Positions 52,101 to 64,000 of a stretch of DNA of 64,000 nt are shown one piece after another. The DNA is taken from the NCBI GenBank assembly GCA_000181795.3, contig CM012954.1, positions 11,608,777 to 11,672,776 on the forward strand, written 5' to 3'. The translations under genes were made by a program, and so were the position numbers. Source of the DNA: Trichinella spiralis. Taxonomy: Eukaryota; Nematoda; Enoplea; Trichinellida; Trichinellidae. Under the pieces are notes generated by a model, which saw only the letters and a program-made list of their open reading frames with translations, searched no databases and had not been told where the DNA came from. Positions within the stretch are counted from its first letter, which is position 1. Each line of letters begins with the position of its first letter.

Positions 52101-52460
52101 ATACGGCATTTGTGTTTTTCAAAGATCCTGTCTGAAGATTCTCTCTGTTTCCCTTGAGGCTTTGAATTCGACTATTCATGCAGAGGGAAGGAGGGCTGGG
52201 GGTTGAGTGTTTAGGCCGCAGACGGATAAATTGTCGCGAATCGATCTTATCATCTTAGGAAAATAATAGAAAGGCGAGGTCATTAAAAAGCGGTGCAATC
52301 TAATTGCAAACTGGAAAATGGGATGGAAATAAAAAGTATATGTAAAACAAGCATCAGCGTTCGGGTGTGAATTTTGCAATGTAAAATTTTATTTATCATT
52401 TCCTCCTCCTTCTCCTCTTCCTCCTCCTCCTCTCTATTCAGGTAAGCTTTAGATTCACTT
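49194..52460. other. Non-coding stretch with candidate unc-33 promoter
   Basis: The part at 49300-49580 is less AT-rich and lies just upstream of the candidate 49.1-kb exon on the minus strand, so it may be an internal promoter. A plus-strand frame at 49948-50190 (MHGKDNLAVLHFVIL...) is open for 80 codons but has no recognisable motif or splice context. A CTC/CTT tract occurs at 52400-52433. Confidence 0.35.
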
Positions 52461-53150
52461 ACCTGAACGTTGCTCGGATTGTGATTTCGTGGTGAATATT
52501 TTTTCTTGGAAAATTGTTTCGTTTGGAAACGAGCAGATGCTGTTTGTTGCTGCGGATGTTTGGCCAGATTCCGAGGCGAGACGTTGGCAAAGTTCGAAGC
52601 TCTCGAAGTGGCCGGTCGTCCGGATGGTTTGACAATTTTTACCGCTTTTGCTTCTGCTGCGGAATTGGAGATGTTGCGTTGGAAGGGGCGGGATTTCGTG
52701 GACCTCGGCTGCCAGCTGCGACTCAGTGGACCGACGTTGGAACCACCGGATTGGTCGATTAAGTCAAAAATGGCTCCGGATCGTTTTTGAATTGAAAGCG
52801 TGGGCGAGGCAGAGGTGGCACGGTCGCGGGGGTTCCAAATCCAGCCGCTTGTGGTCGTTCTTGAAAAGCACGCATCCGTTCTCGACAGGACGGGATTCGG
52901 CACCGGATGTTCAGTTCGCACAAGTTCCGAACCACCAAAGTGACGGTATCGGTGATCCGTTTCGGCATTGGCAGGCGGGATAAGGATGAAAAATGAATCG
53001 TTGCTACAACGGGGCGGTGGCGTTTCCGCATTCTGGCCCGGCTGCATGGCGAATGCTAACTTGCCAGGGCGGGATGTTTTCCAGGCGAAGGCAGAAATGA
53101 ATGGGAAAATTTTGATTCTTCCAAATGGCACCAATCCACTGCCGGCGGCC
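52461..53150 (-). CDS. GC-rich coding exon, probable N-terminal extension of a long UNC-33 isoform
   Basis: About 230 open codons between a strong acceptor (ctattcacag, edge about 53150) and a perfect GTAAGT donor at 52455-52460. The frame is phase 0 at the donor, as needed for the 49.1-kb exon. It encodes a basic, S/P/R/N-rich, probably disordered chain with no domain I recognise; the first internal ATG is at MQPGQNAETPPP. GC content is well above the surroundings, which are non-coding and AT-rich. C. elegans unc-33 has a long isoform with a few-hundred-residue N-terminal extension, so position, strand, phase and composition all fit that role. It could instead belong to an unrelated gene. 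The real start lies in an unseen upstream exon or at the internal ATG. Confidence 0.45.
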
Positions 53151-53379
53151 TGTGAATAGGCGGAGCCAGGACGTGGCGCGTCGGTGGTTAAAAATGACAA
53201 TTAGTTAATCGAACCTATGTATTTGCTTTTCTCAACGACACTGCAGCTTTGATTATGCAAAGAATAAACTGAAAAACCGTAATATTTTTTTTGTTATATA
53301 TCTATTTCTCATCATGTCACGAGTATTTCTTTTTAATGTTTTTAAATAATTCATTGCGATAACTATTGTGCAGTAGCTT

Positions 53380-55850
53380 TGTCTGACAGACAGCTTGTTT
53401 TTGTCGGCTAACTGAACAGCACTGATCGTAGCAGTTTAGCGTCGAATCGATTGGTAAGTAATGTAATCATCATCATACATAGCCTGCGTAAACCCTCGTC
53501 GGTTTATCCTGGTAACCACCGTTTATTCTGCTGATCTACGTATTGATCTTATCTATCTTTAATTTTTTACTTTCAAACATTCTATATTTTAGTTTTGATT
53601 ATAAAATTATTTATTAAAATTGAAACAAAAATTATTAAATAACTTTTTTTGCTCAGACTTTCAAAAACAAATAGCAAACGTGTGCATTTAAAATGTAACA
53701 AATTGGATCGCGTTGTCGCATTATATTTAATTAATTAATGTTTGTGTTTTCGATAAACTTGCCGTTTGATAAAAGGAAGCTTGTTTTAATTAAACTAATT
53801 TCATAACGCACATTTACGGATTTTTTTTTCGAAAAAAACATATACTTTTCGTTATATTACTGTCCAAGTGCAGTTGCTGAAAAAAGATGCTTTTGTTTTA
53901 AATATGAATTATTGTAATTTTTATTTTTTAATCAAAAATCTTCATTTCAACATTTGAATATATTATTTTGTACAATTACAAATCAATTTGATAAAATCAT
54001 AAAGTCAGTAATTTAGTTGAAAATTCATTCTTTGCAATTTATTCTATAATTTTTATTCAGTCGAAATTATTATTTGGAAAAATTGTTCCCTATTATTTAT
54101 ATTCATTTTATTTCTGTTTCTGCAACTACAGAATGAAATATTCGATTGTTCAATGTACTTGACTTTCTTTTTTAAATACGGTATTAGAACAGTGTCCATA
54201 TTAATCTTTTAGCTGTTGCAGAAAACTCGGGCCGGTGGGTGGTTTTGCAGCGAAGAATGAAAAGAGTGGACGAAAAAGGACATCAAAATCGTACTTCAGT
54301 GTCAATGAAAGCGGGTGCTTGCTTCAGAATATCCAATCTGCTCTGGTGAATTACCATTGCTTGCGTCGCTTCAGCCGGTTTGCTTCGCTTCGCAAAGAAC
54401 TGCAGTTTTTGAGCACACTGAAAATCTGTTTTGAAGTAGTTTGTTTAAAAGAAAATTTGTTTGTTTTATTCATTTTTGTCACAACTTTTAGTTCAATTTA
54501 TTTATATCAGTTGTTTGTTACCAGGGCTTCCTTCTGGTCGTCCTCCGTAACGTTCGTTTAAAGTAGGTTTCTTACAGAAGTGAGTGATCACTGAAATGCT
54601 TCAAAATTTTTTATTAGTATCGTACGAAATTTCGATATTTGATGTGTTTGCAGAAAACTGTTGTGTTGAATTAAATATTCTATCTGTATTTGAATAAAGT
54701 AAGTTTACGCAGCAAAGTCAAATGACAGTTTCGGGTTGAAGTAAGTTTTACGTGAAATTGGAAATCACGTATTCACTGAAAAAAAACAGAAAAAGCAGAA
54801 GTTGCTTTTAATTAAAGTAAGCTTGATGATTGTCTGTCAAAAACAATAAATGGCAATGTGTTGCAATGTTTTTTTGAATTTATTAAATGACTACGGGAGT
54901 AAGTTTGTTTTTTCAAAATACAAAGAAATGTGGAATCTTTATTTCTGAAACATCGACATTGTGTTATCACAAGTAAGGGCAATGTCCAATGAATGTCTGC
55001 AGTAAATAAGTGTAAATTGTATTATATCAATGATTTGGACTGCTGAAAGATGGCCGCGTATGTGTATATGTATATGTATATGTATATATGTGTGTGTGTG
55101 TGTGTGTTTGTTGTGTGCGTATGTGAACAGTTTGTTTGTTGATCAGTAAAATTTAATGAAGTGATTTTGTAGTGCCAATGTCTGGTCTTGTCCGCTTGAT
55201 CTGCTCAGCAGAGAAGTTTACACTTTTTTTTACCGCGTAGATATTTTTTCTTGGTTGAGTTTTTGAAGCTGAAACACACAGTTTGTTGAAGTAAGTTTGT
55301 GCGAGTGAATTTAGAATTTTGAGCATATCAAAGAAGAAGAAATGGTTGAGTAATTTTTAATAGAAGAAAGTGAAGAACTGTAGAGAAGAGGGCAGTATAT
55401 AGTTGGTTTTGATTCTTAGATTGTTTAATGAATACCCAGTTGAAACAAAGCAACTGCTACTTTGTGCTTCTGACAGCATAAGTGATATTTCAAGTAAGCT
55501 TAAGGTTAATTGCGCATTTATCCGATTGCGCTTGTATGTTTAAATTATTACTGCGCTTCATTAGGATGTTTTAGGCATTCGTATGTGTATGTTCAGCTGC
55601 TTGTATGTTTTGGTTGAAACTTTTTCAAACCATTGTTGTTGAACTGCGACATTTTCTTAATTTTTTCAAAATCCCAAGTAGGAGCTCAATTCTTATTGTT
55701 TGCGTGAAATCTATAATTTTTAATGTCAAGTTTGAGTTGATCAACTTGCAGCGTGGTCGCAGCCGCAAACTTGCGATCCATCCAATCAATGAATGGTTCA
55801 AAAGTAAACACTGTCCAGCACTACAGTCATACTAGCAGAAGTAAATCTCT
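53380..55850 (+). other. Cluster of candidate plus-strand 5' exons
   Basis: Several segments are bounded by plausible splice signals. One ends at 53452 before GTAAGT. Another spans about 54214-54436 (acceptor tcttttag, donor GTAGTT), with one frame open throughout (containing SGRKRTSKSYFSVNESG). A third is about 54524-54560 (acceptor ttaccag, donor GTAGGT). A fourth is about 55752-55803 (acceptor acttgcag, donor GTAAAC). They are less AT-rich than their surroundings. They could be alternative leader exons of the downstream ras gene or an unrecognised gene; no homologue is recognised. Confidence 0.3.
55058..55110. repeat. (TATG)n/(TG)n microsatellite
   Basis: Alternating TATGTG/TATATG units run into a pure TG tract of about nine units. 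It sits within the cluster of donor-like motifs. Confidence 0.85.
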
Positions 55851-57152
55851 GATTTATTTTCAATTATGCATGTGTAAAAAAAAATTTTTTTATCTATAAA
55901 AATTGCACTATTTAGAAATGTGTAAATTCGTTTTTGTAATGAAAATTTAGCGATTTCAGAAAATTATATTCCTATCAACTAAAAACCTTACACAGTGTAA
56001 TGTGAAACATTAATAAAAGTGTTGTATGGTAAAATAAACGTTAAAATATGCAAATTTTAATTGTGCAAATCAGTTTATTTTCTATTTGGCAAAATGTTTG
56101 TTTTTTTTAATTTAATGTATCGTGATGAAGTTAGGGCAATGATGTTTTCAATCTGCTGCAGTTTTCAGTTGTTATAAAGCAGTTACATCAAATTAACTGT
56201 TTCAGTGAATATTTATTTATGTAAAATTAGTTCTATAATCAAGTATAATTGGAGCTGTATAGGTTTACATTACGAGCGATTCTGTTTTATAAATTATTAA
56301 TAAAAGAAAAATAAATGTTTAAAATCTGCAACCGAAGAAGATTATGAAGATTAACATTTTGCAAAGTGATCGAATTAATTTAGTGAAACTCACTAACATT
56401 GACATTAATTTTAAAAGGATATGTATGAAGTTTGATGATAAAAGTAATTTTGATTTAACTTCATTCATCATACAGTTGTACTTACTTGTGATATACTGTA
56501 AATCACAATTGAAATTGCATTCTGTGAAAAAGTAGACGTTTTTCATATAAAAAACATTTATAATACAGTAATTTATGAAAATCTTAATACATGCATCTGT
56601 ACGTATGGATGCTGATTTTTGTGCATTTACAGCGTGAAGCAATGCGCCTGTGTTGTTGTGTTAAATTTAATAACAATTATAAATAACTCATGAATGAATG
56701 ATCGTGATGAACAATAAATTTGTTTATTTTCAATTTAAAAAAACGCCATATTAAATTAATAGTAACGTTGATCATGTAAGCAGTTAACTTTTATATTAGA
56801 TTATATTCTACAGTAATTTAAAATTGAAATGTTTATAAACTGTACAATATTTCAAATAAATAGTTGAAATGATAATTAATTTATTTCAGAAATAACCACC
56901 TTAACGAGTGATTATTTTTATTAGGTTACTGTGCAGGCAACATACAGGATAAAAGAAACCGCGATGATTAGTTAAAAATTTTTTTTTAAATAATTAAACG
57001 GCTGTAAAAGTTGATTGAAATGTTCTTTGGCATGCTGTCAAATGTATATGTAAATTATTATGCAGAAATTAGGCAGCAGTTAATAAAGATTAAAACCCAA
57101 TAAAGGTTTACTATGTTTAATATATGAGGTGGTTTCATTGGCCAAGTGTTTT

Positions 57153-57313
57153 AAACTTACTTGGCGGGGGATTGTCTGTGATCAAGAAGGCAGGAATCCC
57201 AGAGGGAGGCGTATTCATTGCACTACGAATGGCGCTGAACTCTGTGCTGCCCCGAATAGGGGCAGGCAACCGCGTAATTTTTTAGTGTGGGATTGCGTTC
57301 GCGCTATCCCGAC
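57153..57313 (+). ncRNA. U1 spliceosomal snRNA
   Basis: All parts of U1 are present in order. The 5' splice-site recognition end is AAACTTACTTGG. Stem-loop 1 carries the U1-70K loop GATCAAGAAGG inside complementary arms. Stem-loop 2 has the U1A-type loop ATTGCACTACG. Stem-loop 3 is CTGCCCC..GGGGCAG. The Sm site is AATTTTTTAG, and terminal stem-loop 4 is GGGATTGCGTTCGCGCTATCCC-like (stem GGGAT/ATCCC with a GCGTTCGCGC hairpin). Length is about 160 nt, normal for U1. The start AAAC rather than AUAC is usual in nematodes. The base after ACUUAC is U where U1 normally has C (position 9), which would change pairing to the last exon base of 5' splice sites. A short open reading frame through this sequence is fortuitous. 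Confidence 0.93.
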
Positions 57314-57491
57314 TTTTATCCATCCCCCATTCCATTATTCCAAATAAACCCCTACTATTGTTTGTTATTAATTTTTTATTGAATTTATTTTTGTAGACTA
57401 TTCTTTTAAATTATTTTATTTATTTTATTACTATTTAGTTTTTCTACCCATATTGTGCAGATTAAATGGCTTGAATTAGTGTTGTGTTGTT

Positions 57492-57827
57492 CTAGATAGT
57501 GTATACGTTATTTAGCCTTGTTCTAATATATGCGGGAATTTGGTGTTTAATTTTCATCATTATTCTTTTCATTTTGCGACTGATCAAATTGAAGCGCCCA
57601 CGTGAAGCAGCTGCATCCATCTGATAACAGTGATGTAATACCATCTGTCTGAGAATTTCAGTCTTGCCCTTTGTCGCGCTTTGCATAGCAGCACAGCGAT
57701 AACTTCTCCTCCTTGAATTGACCGTGCTCTTTATTGACCGGTTAAACAACAGTGCAGATTTATTTCGCAATTTAAAATATGTGGCACGACTTTGGCGTAC
57801 AGTATTCCTATGGTGTTCAGGTACCAT
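57492..57827 (-). CDS. Possible small basic protein, unrecognised
   Basis: A 111-codon open frame starting MVPEHHRNTVRQ, rich in lysine and arginine, with more G/C at codon third positions than the surrounding non-coding DNA. No domain is recognised. It lies about 180 bp downstream of the U1 gene on the other strand. It might be a single-exon gene, an exon, or chance; no splice or promoter signals settle this. Confidence 0.25.
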   Translation of the reverse strand: MVPEHHRNTVRQSRATYFKLRNKSALLFNRSIKSTVNSRRRSYRCAAMQSATKGKTEILRQMVLHHCYQMDAAASRGRFNLISRKMKRIMMKIKHQIPAYIRTRLNNVYTI

Positions 57828-58702
57828 ATCAGTTATCGATTCATTAAGGTGTTAATTTAGTGCACTGTAGGTCTTCAATTTCAAATAAAGTAATGTGTTG
57901 TTGCTATTTTTTCATTTTTAAGCATTTATTCATAACACACAATGTTGGTTTTGGGCACTTTGCAACGTCTGTTGTTTCCACAATAATTAAAGCATAAAGC
58001 TTAAGAGAATTTACCGAAACAGTTTTGTCGTTGTTCAATTGAATTTTTCAAAATACTCGGAAATGATGTGTTAGAATAAACGTATTAAACAAATTGCAAT
58101 CAGAAAATCTGCAACAACGACAACAACAACAACAACAAGAATTATGATTATAATAGGTAAACATTTATTTCATACTTTATTGGTTTTAATTTTGCATGTT
58201 TTACAACATGACAACGTGTTTACTGTAATTGCAAAAATGGCTTTTTATGTAATAGTATTTTTCAAATGGTGTAATTTTTGCATTTTATATGTTTACTTCA
58301 AAGTTTTTTATGCTTGTTATTGAATTTTTAATGATAAATAATTGCAATCTGTTGATGTTGAAAATTTAAGTACTTAATTTTCAAAAAAGTGGAAAATCCA
58401 TTTTATGTAACCTACTTGCCATTAGCACAGTATGCTGCCGTTTTAGTCTGTTTCTGCGGTTGATTTTATTTTCTTTGCGCTTCGCTTTATTTTTCAACGT
58501 TATTTTTACGAGCATGTGCTTTACGTGAATTGTTTTGAAATTTTAGATTTTTAACGAAGCTCGTGTTAGCTTTGCCACCGTTTTTTTCCTGGCCTGCAAC
58601 TTTGCCTATGTTATTGAGCATTCGGTACGCGCCGTCGGTGTGCCTAAATTTCCAGCCTTGCTTTTCTTGCTTTTCTGAACTATATTCTAATTATTGAAGC
58701 AT
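57828..58702. other. 5' flank of ras
   Basis: AT-rich to about 58430, then less so. Contains a (CAA)n tract at 58118-58138. An acceptor-like attgaag at 58693-58699 lies 3 nt before the ras ATG and is the probable join for a leader exon or spliced leader. Confidence 0.4.
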
Positions 58703-61070
<2,368 letters not shown>

Positions 61071-63018
61071 ACGCCGGTAATTGGCCAGTATTGAATATAG
61101 TTCGTGCGGTGTTTAATAATTAATAATGCGAATTTCTGTTCTCGAAAAATGAACCACTAGATGATTTTACATACTTGTAGTATTTTTATGGGGATCGTCT
61201 TTGCGAGCATGCTGCTGCTCGGCCACTTCTGCATTCCCATAAAATGCATCTCATTAGTTTGGTTGATTCGCGTATGCAAAATTAGAAATCACTGTCGAAC
61301 CGCGCGTCGGATTTACCAATTATGCCAATCTCCTCGTCTTTTTGCATTTGTTTTGTCATATTATTCTTTCTATGCTATTTTTTTCTTCTTTTTATCTCTT
61401 TTGCTTTTTCTCTTACTTATTCTCTGTTTTTCTCGAAATACGTCGTCGTCGTCGTCGTCGTCGTCGTCTTACGCTCTTCACCTTTATCTTGTTTAAACTT
61501 TTGTTGTACAATTTGTTTTTACCCGCTGCTGTTTTTACAGTATGCTCAAATTTGATTTTTTTTCTCTGTTTTTAAAAATTTATTCATTTGACAATTTGTG
61601 TTTTCTCAGCATTCGGTCAGAGGCGTATTTGTGATGGCGCCTTGGCGTTTTTTTGTGTTGTCTTCTATCAGCGAGATATATTTGTATTTTGATGGACTTT
61701 TTGCATTTCTACGCATAATACAAACCAAACAGACACGCACACACAGACACGTACAGCAGTGAAAAAGTATGAATGGATTAATTTTTTTTGATAACATAGA
61801 AGTTTTGTATTATAATAACAGAAGCACATTTATCACGTTAATAATATGTGTCGCATGTTGAATTTTTACAGTGAAGTGGGCACAGCAAGTAAATCAGTAT
61901 GAGCTCGAATGTTGACAATGAAATAAACAATCATTTTGGTTTTCTGTTGTGTGATTCTTCAACGTAGATGCTCAACGTAGCTTGTATTTTTCACATTTCA
62001 AAAAAAGCATTGAAATGATATGCTATACAAAATATAAACCTCTGGCTGGTGTGAATTTCTTCTGGTTGCCTACTTTTGGTCTCTTATTTCAGTTCGTTGT
62101 TAATTATATTTTATTCTTTTGTAGCAACAGCAGCAGCTGTGAATAATTGGAAATTTAATTATGCATATCCGTATGGTGAACATTGAATCTGCTTTTGAAA
62201 TTGGATTGTTTTCATACTTTATTACTTCAATTTCAGATTGATGTATTTTTTTCTTTTTGATTTTAATGGGCGCTTTGCTTGAAGCTGTGAAAAGCTTTCA
62301 TCTCTGAGTTGATGCAAGTCACTACTACTATTCACACTTGTTAATGGTATTATTGCTTATTGTAATTGCAATCTTTTCAACCTCTCAGCGATCATTTGTT
62401 ATTCTTTTATTCTAATGAAAAATGAATCCTTTTTTTCATTAAAACGATTGAGTTAGAAAAATAATTAGGCTGTAATGAAGCGCGTGGTAAATTGTTATAT
62501 CCTGAAAACTTATATGCTGTTTTCTTCCGTTTCTTTTTTGTACACTTGTAGCTGCTTATTATTAATTTGCTTTAATTGTACATGAAAATCGATGCCGATG
62601 TTTCTAGAAGTATACTTTTTAGAATTTTTTTTCTTTTTGTCAGTAATACGATTGAAAGGAAAAGTTTTTGCATTTATTATGAGCTTTGTAAAGAAAAAGC
62701 ACCATAATGATTGCATTAGTTTTTAATAACATTTTAAGCTAAATTTAAGTCATTTTTCCAGATTGTAATTCAGTTTGAAATTTTTTCACAGCTTTGTACT
62801 TGTTCTGTTATTTATTGCTTCATATGAAAAGATTGGCTAGGCATCAAAAAATATCCATTCTTATATATATATATACTTTGAACTGTGCATAATCAATTTG
62901 AATATTCTTGCTGATTTACGCAAATTATTTTTAAATTATTTGAATAATTTTTTAACGATTCAATAAGTAAGACGATAAATTTATATTCATTCAGAAATTG
63001 GTCTTATTTTTTTCTCTT
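61071..63018. other. Convergent intergenic region, ras to aldehyde dehydrogenase
   Basis: No gene recognised. A pyrimidine-rich stretch at 61340-61435 is followed by a (GTC)n tract, and the rest is AT-rich. It should contain the 3' UTRs of both flanking genes. Confidence 0.5.
61440..61469. repeat. (GTC)n microsatellite
   Basis: About nine to ten tandem GTC (CGT) units in the 3' flank of ras. Open frames through it (poly-arginine, poly-valine, poly-serine) are repeat artefacts. Confidence 0.9.
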
Positions 63019-64000
63019 TTAAAAGCGTTTCACGGATGTTTTCATAATAACCTAAAATAAAATTATTTCATTGAGAATAAAATTGAAAAGCAAGTACATT
63101 TTTGTATTGTTTCATACTGTTGTTGTTGTGGTTGTTTTTTAATTCAAAATTGTAAAATGGTACTTACTGTTTTCACTTCACAGTATTCTTTGACTCCTTC
63201 CCATCCACTAAAGTTAAGCAATGATAATTGTTCAGCAAAGAAAGGAAATTGACAAGCCTACTGTTCTCTTCCAATTCCTGATTCCTTGTATCCGCCAAAC
63301 GGCATCTGAGGGCATACTACGTGATGGCAGTTGACCCTGAATTTGAAAAATGAATGTTGGCAATGATGGTTTTGATGAAAGTTATGCATTTCTGTTACCA
63401 GGCTGTTCCAGCTTGTACCGCATTAATGAATTTGATTGCGTTGTCAAAATTTTTGGTAAAAATCGACGCAGCCAATCCGTAATTTGTATTATTTGCTCTT
63501 TCGATAACCTTAAAAATCAGTTTGGATTTGTATTCGACGTTGAATAGATTGTAAAGCAGACTGTTTGGGTTGTTTGCAATATATATTCACCTCATCCAGA
63601 GTTTTGAATTTCATTATTTGTTGCACCGGACCGAAAATTTCCTCCTTTGCAATGCGCATATTGTCAGTGACGTCGGCAAATACGGTAGGTTGAATGTAAT
63701 ATCCAGGACCGACAATCGCTTCTCCTCCACAGAGAAGTTTTGCACCTTCTCGTTTTCCACTCTCGATCAGCTGCAAGATGTGATGAAATGCTTTGGAATC
63801 TACCTGCAACAAAATGATGATGATGAACTTTGAGAAGATGATGCAAATTAAATTGACATTAAGAATGAATTTTTGTAAAAAGGAAAATCCAATTTTACCT
63901 GTGGTCCGTGTTCCACTTCGGGATCGAATGGGTCTCCAATAATTTTCCGCTTAGCAAATTCGACCGCTTTTTCGACAAATTCATTATAAATTTCTTCTTG
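63019..64000 (-). CDS. Aldehyde dehydrogenase (ALDH1/2-type), C-terminal part, truncated by window edge
   Basis: Six exons are visible (63899-64000 and beyond, 63591-63803, 63399-63508, 63262-63336, 63168-63207, 63019-63051), in frame at each join checked. Conserved ALDH blocks in order are [40 protein letters not shown], the catalytic-region [26 protein letters not shown], the motif [37 protein letters not shown], and the terminus [10 protein letters not shown]. These enzymes oxidise aldehydes to acids with NAD(P). The N-terminus, the nucleotide-binding domain and the active-site cysteine lie beyond the window, so subclass and localisation cannot be settled. The PFGGYK context fits the ALDH1/ALDH2 branch. 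Confidence 0.92.

Noticed and set aside
52506-52983. Plus-strand open frames at 52.5-53.0 kb
   Set aside because: They are shadows of the minus-strand GC-rich exon, which alone has strong splice sites at both ends.
57129-57347. 72-codon open frame across 57.1-57.3 kb
   Set aside because: It overlaps the U1 snRNA exactly and the sequence is fully explained by U1 stem-loops and the Sm site.
61322-61575. Overlapping frames with poly-Val, poly-Arg and poly-Ser
   Set aside because: They are translations of the (GTC)n microsatellite and adjacent pyrimidine-rich sequence.

Overview
This is a eukaryotic, AT-rich window with many small exons, short introns (mostly 50-300 bp, a few of 1-3 kb) and GT-AG splice sites. 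It most likely comes from a nematode. The clearest evidence is the Ras gene at 58.7-61.1 kb: its P-loop (GDGGVGKS) and switch/core motifs ([18 protein letters not shown]) are those of LET-60-type nematode Ras. A U1 snRNA gene with the 5' end AAACUUAC, and splice acceptors 3-28 nt upstream of many start codons (as expected for spliced-leader trans-splicing), agree with this. Assignment within the nematodes (perhaps an early-branching clade, since a Gemin7-like gene is present) is inference. No prokaryotic operon, CRISPR array, virus or intact transposon was seen.

Layout. 1.2-4.8 kb: a Gemin7-like Sm-fold gene (-), a small single-span membrane protein gene (-), and a secreted cystatin-like gene (+) nested in the membrane protein gene's intron. 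6.2-21.2 kb: a very large unc-79 orthologue (-), a NALCN channel complex subunit, with its first coding microexon about 3 kb upstream of exon 2. 23.3-28.5 kb: CHTF18/CTF18 (+), alternative clamp-loader subunit; all 12 exons join in frame to 881 aa. 28.5-32.2 kb: sparse, with the end of an unrecognised gene (-). 32.2-35.6 kb: a TATA/Inr promoter and a two-exon, unusually GC-rich ATP-grasp protein (+). 36.9-37.6 kb: a secreted protein with three WAP-like six-cysteine repeats (+), converging on COP9 signalosome subunit 4 (-, 37.8-39.5 kb). 40.4-42.6 kb: aminoacylase-1/M20 peptidase (+). 42.8-46.0 kb: a CRMP/UNC-33 orthologue (-), probably with 5' exons at 49.1 and 52.5-53.2 kb that would give a long isoform. 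53.4-58.7 kb: candidate 5' exons, a run of U1-complementary donor-like motifs, and a complete U1 snRNA gene. 58.7-61.1 kb: let-60/Ras (+). 63.0-64.0 kb: the 3' part of an aldehyde dehydrogenase gene (-), running off the window.

The genes are unrelated housekeeping and neuronal genes, not a co-regulated system. The items most worth follow-up are the GC-rich ATP-grasp gene of unknown substrate, the variant U1 snRNA with its nearby cluster of perfectly complementary donor motifs, and the CRMP gene with a half-dismantled metal site and a GC-rich N-terminal exon. Splice junctions were placed by eye; where stated, exon lengths were summed and checked for frame.
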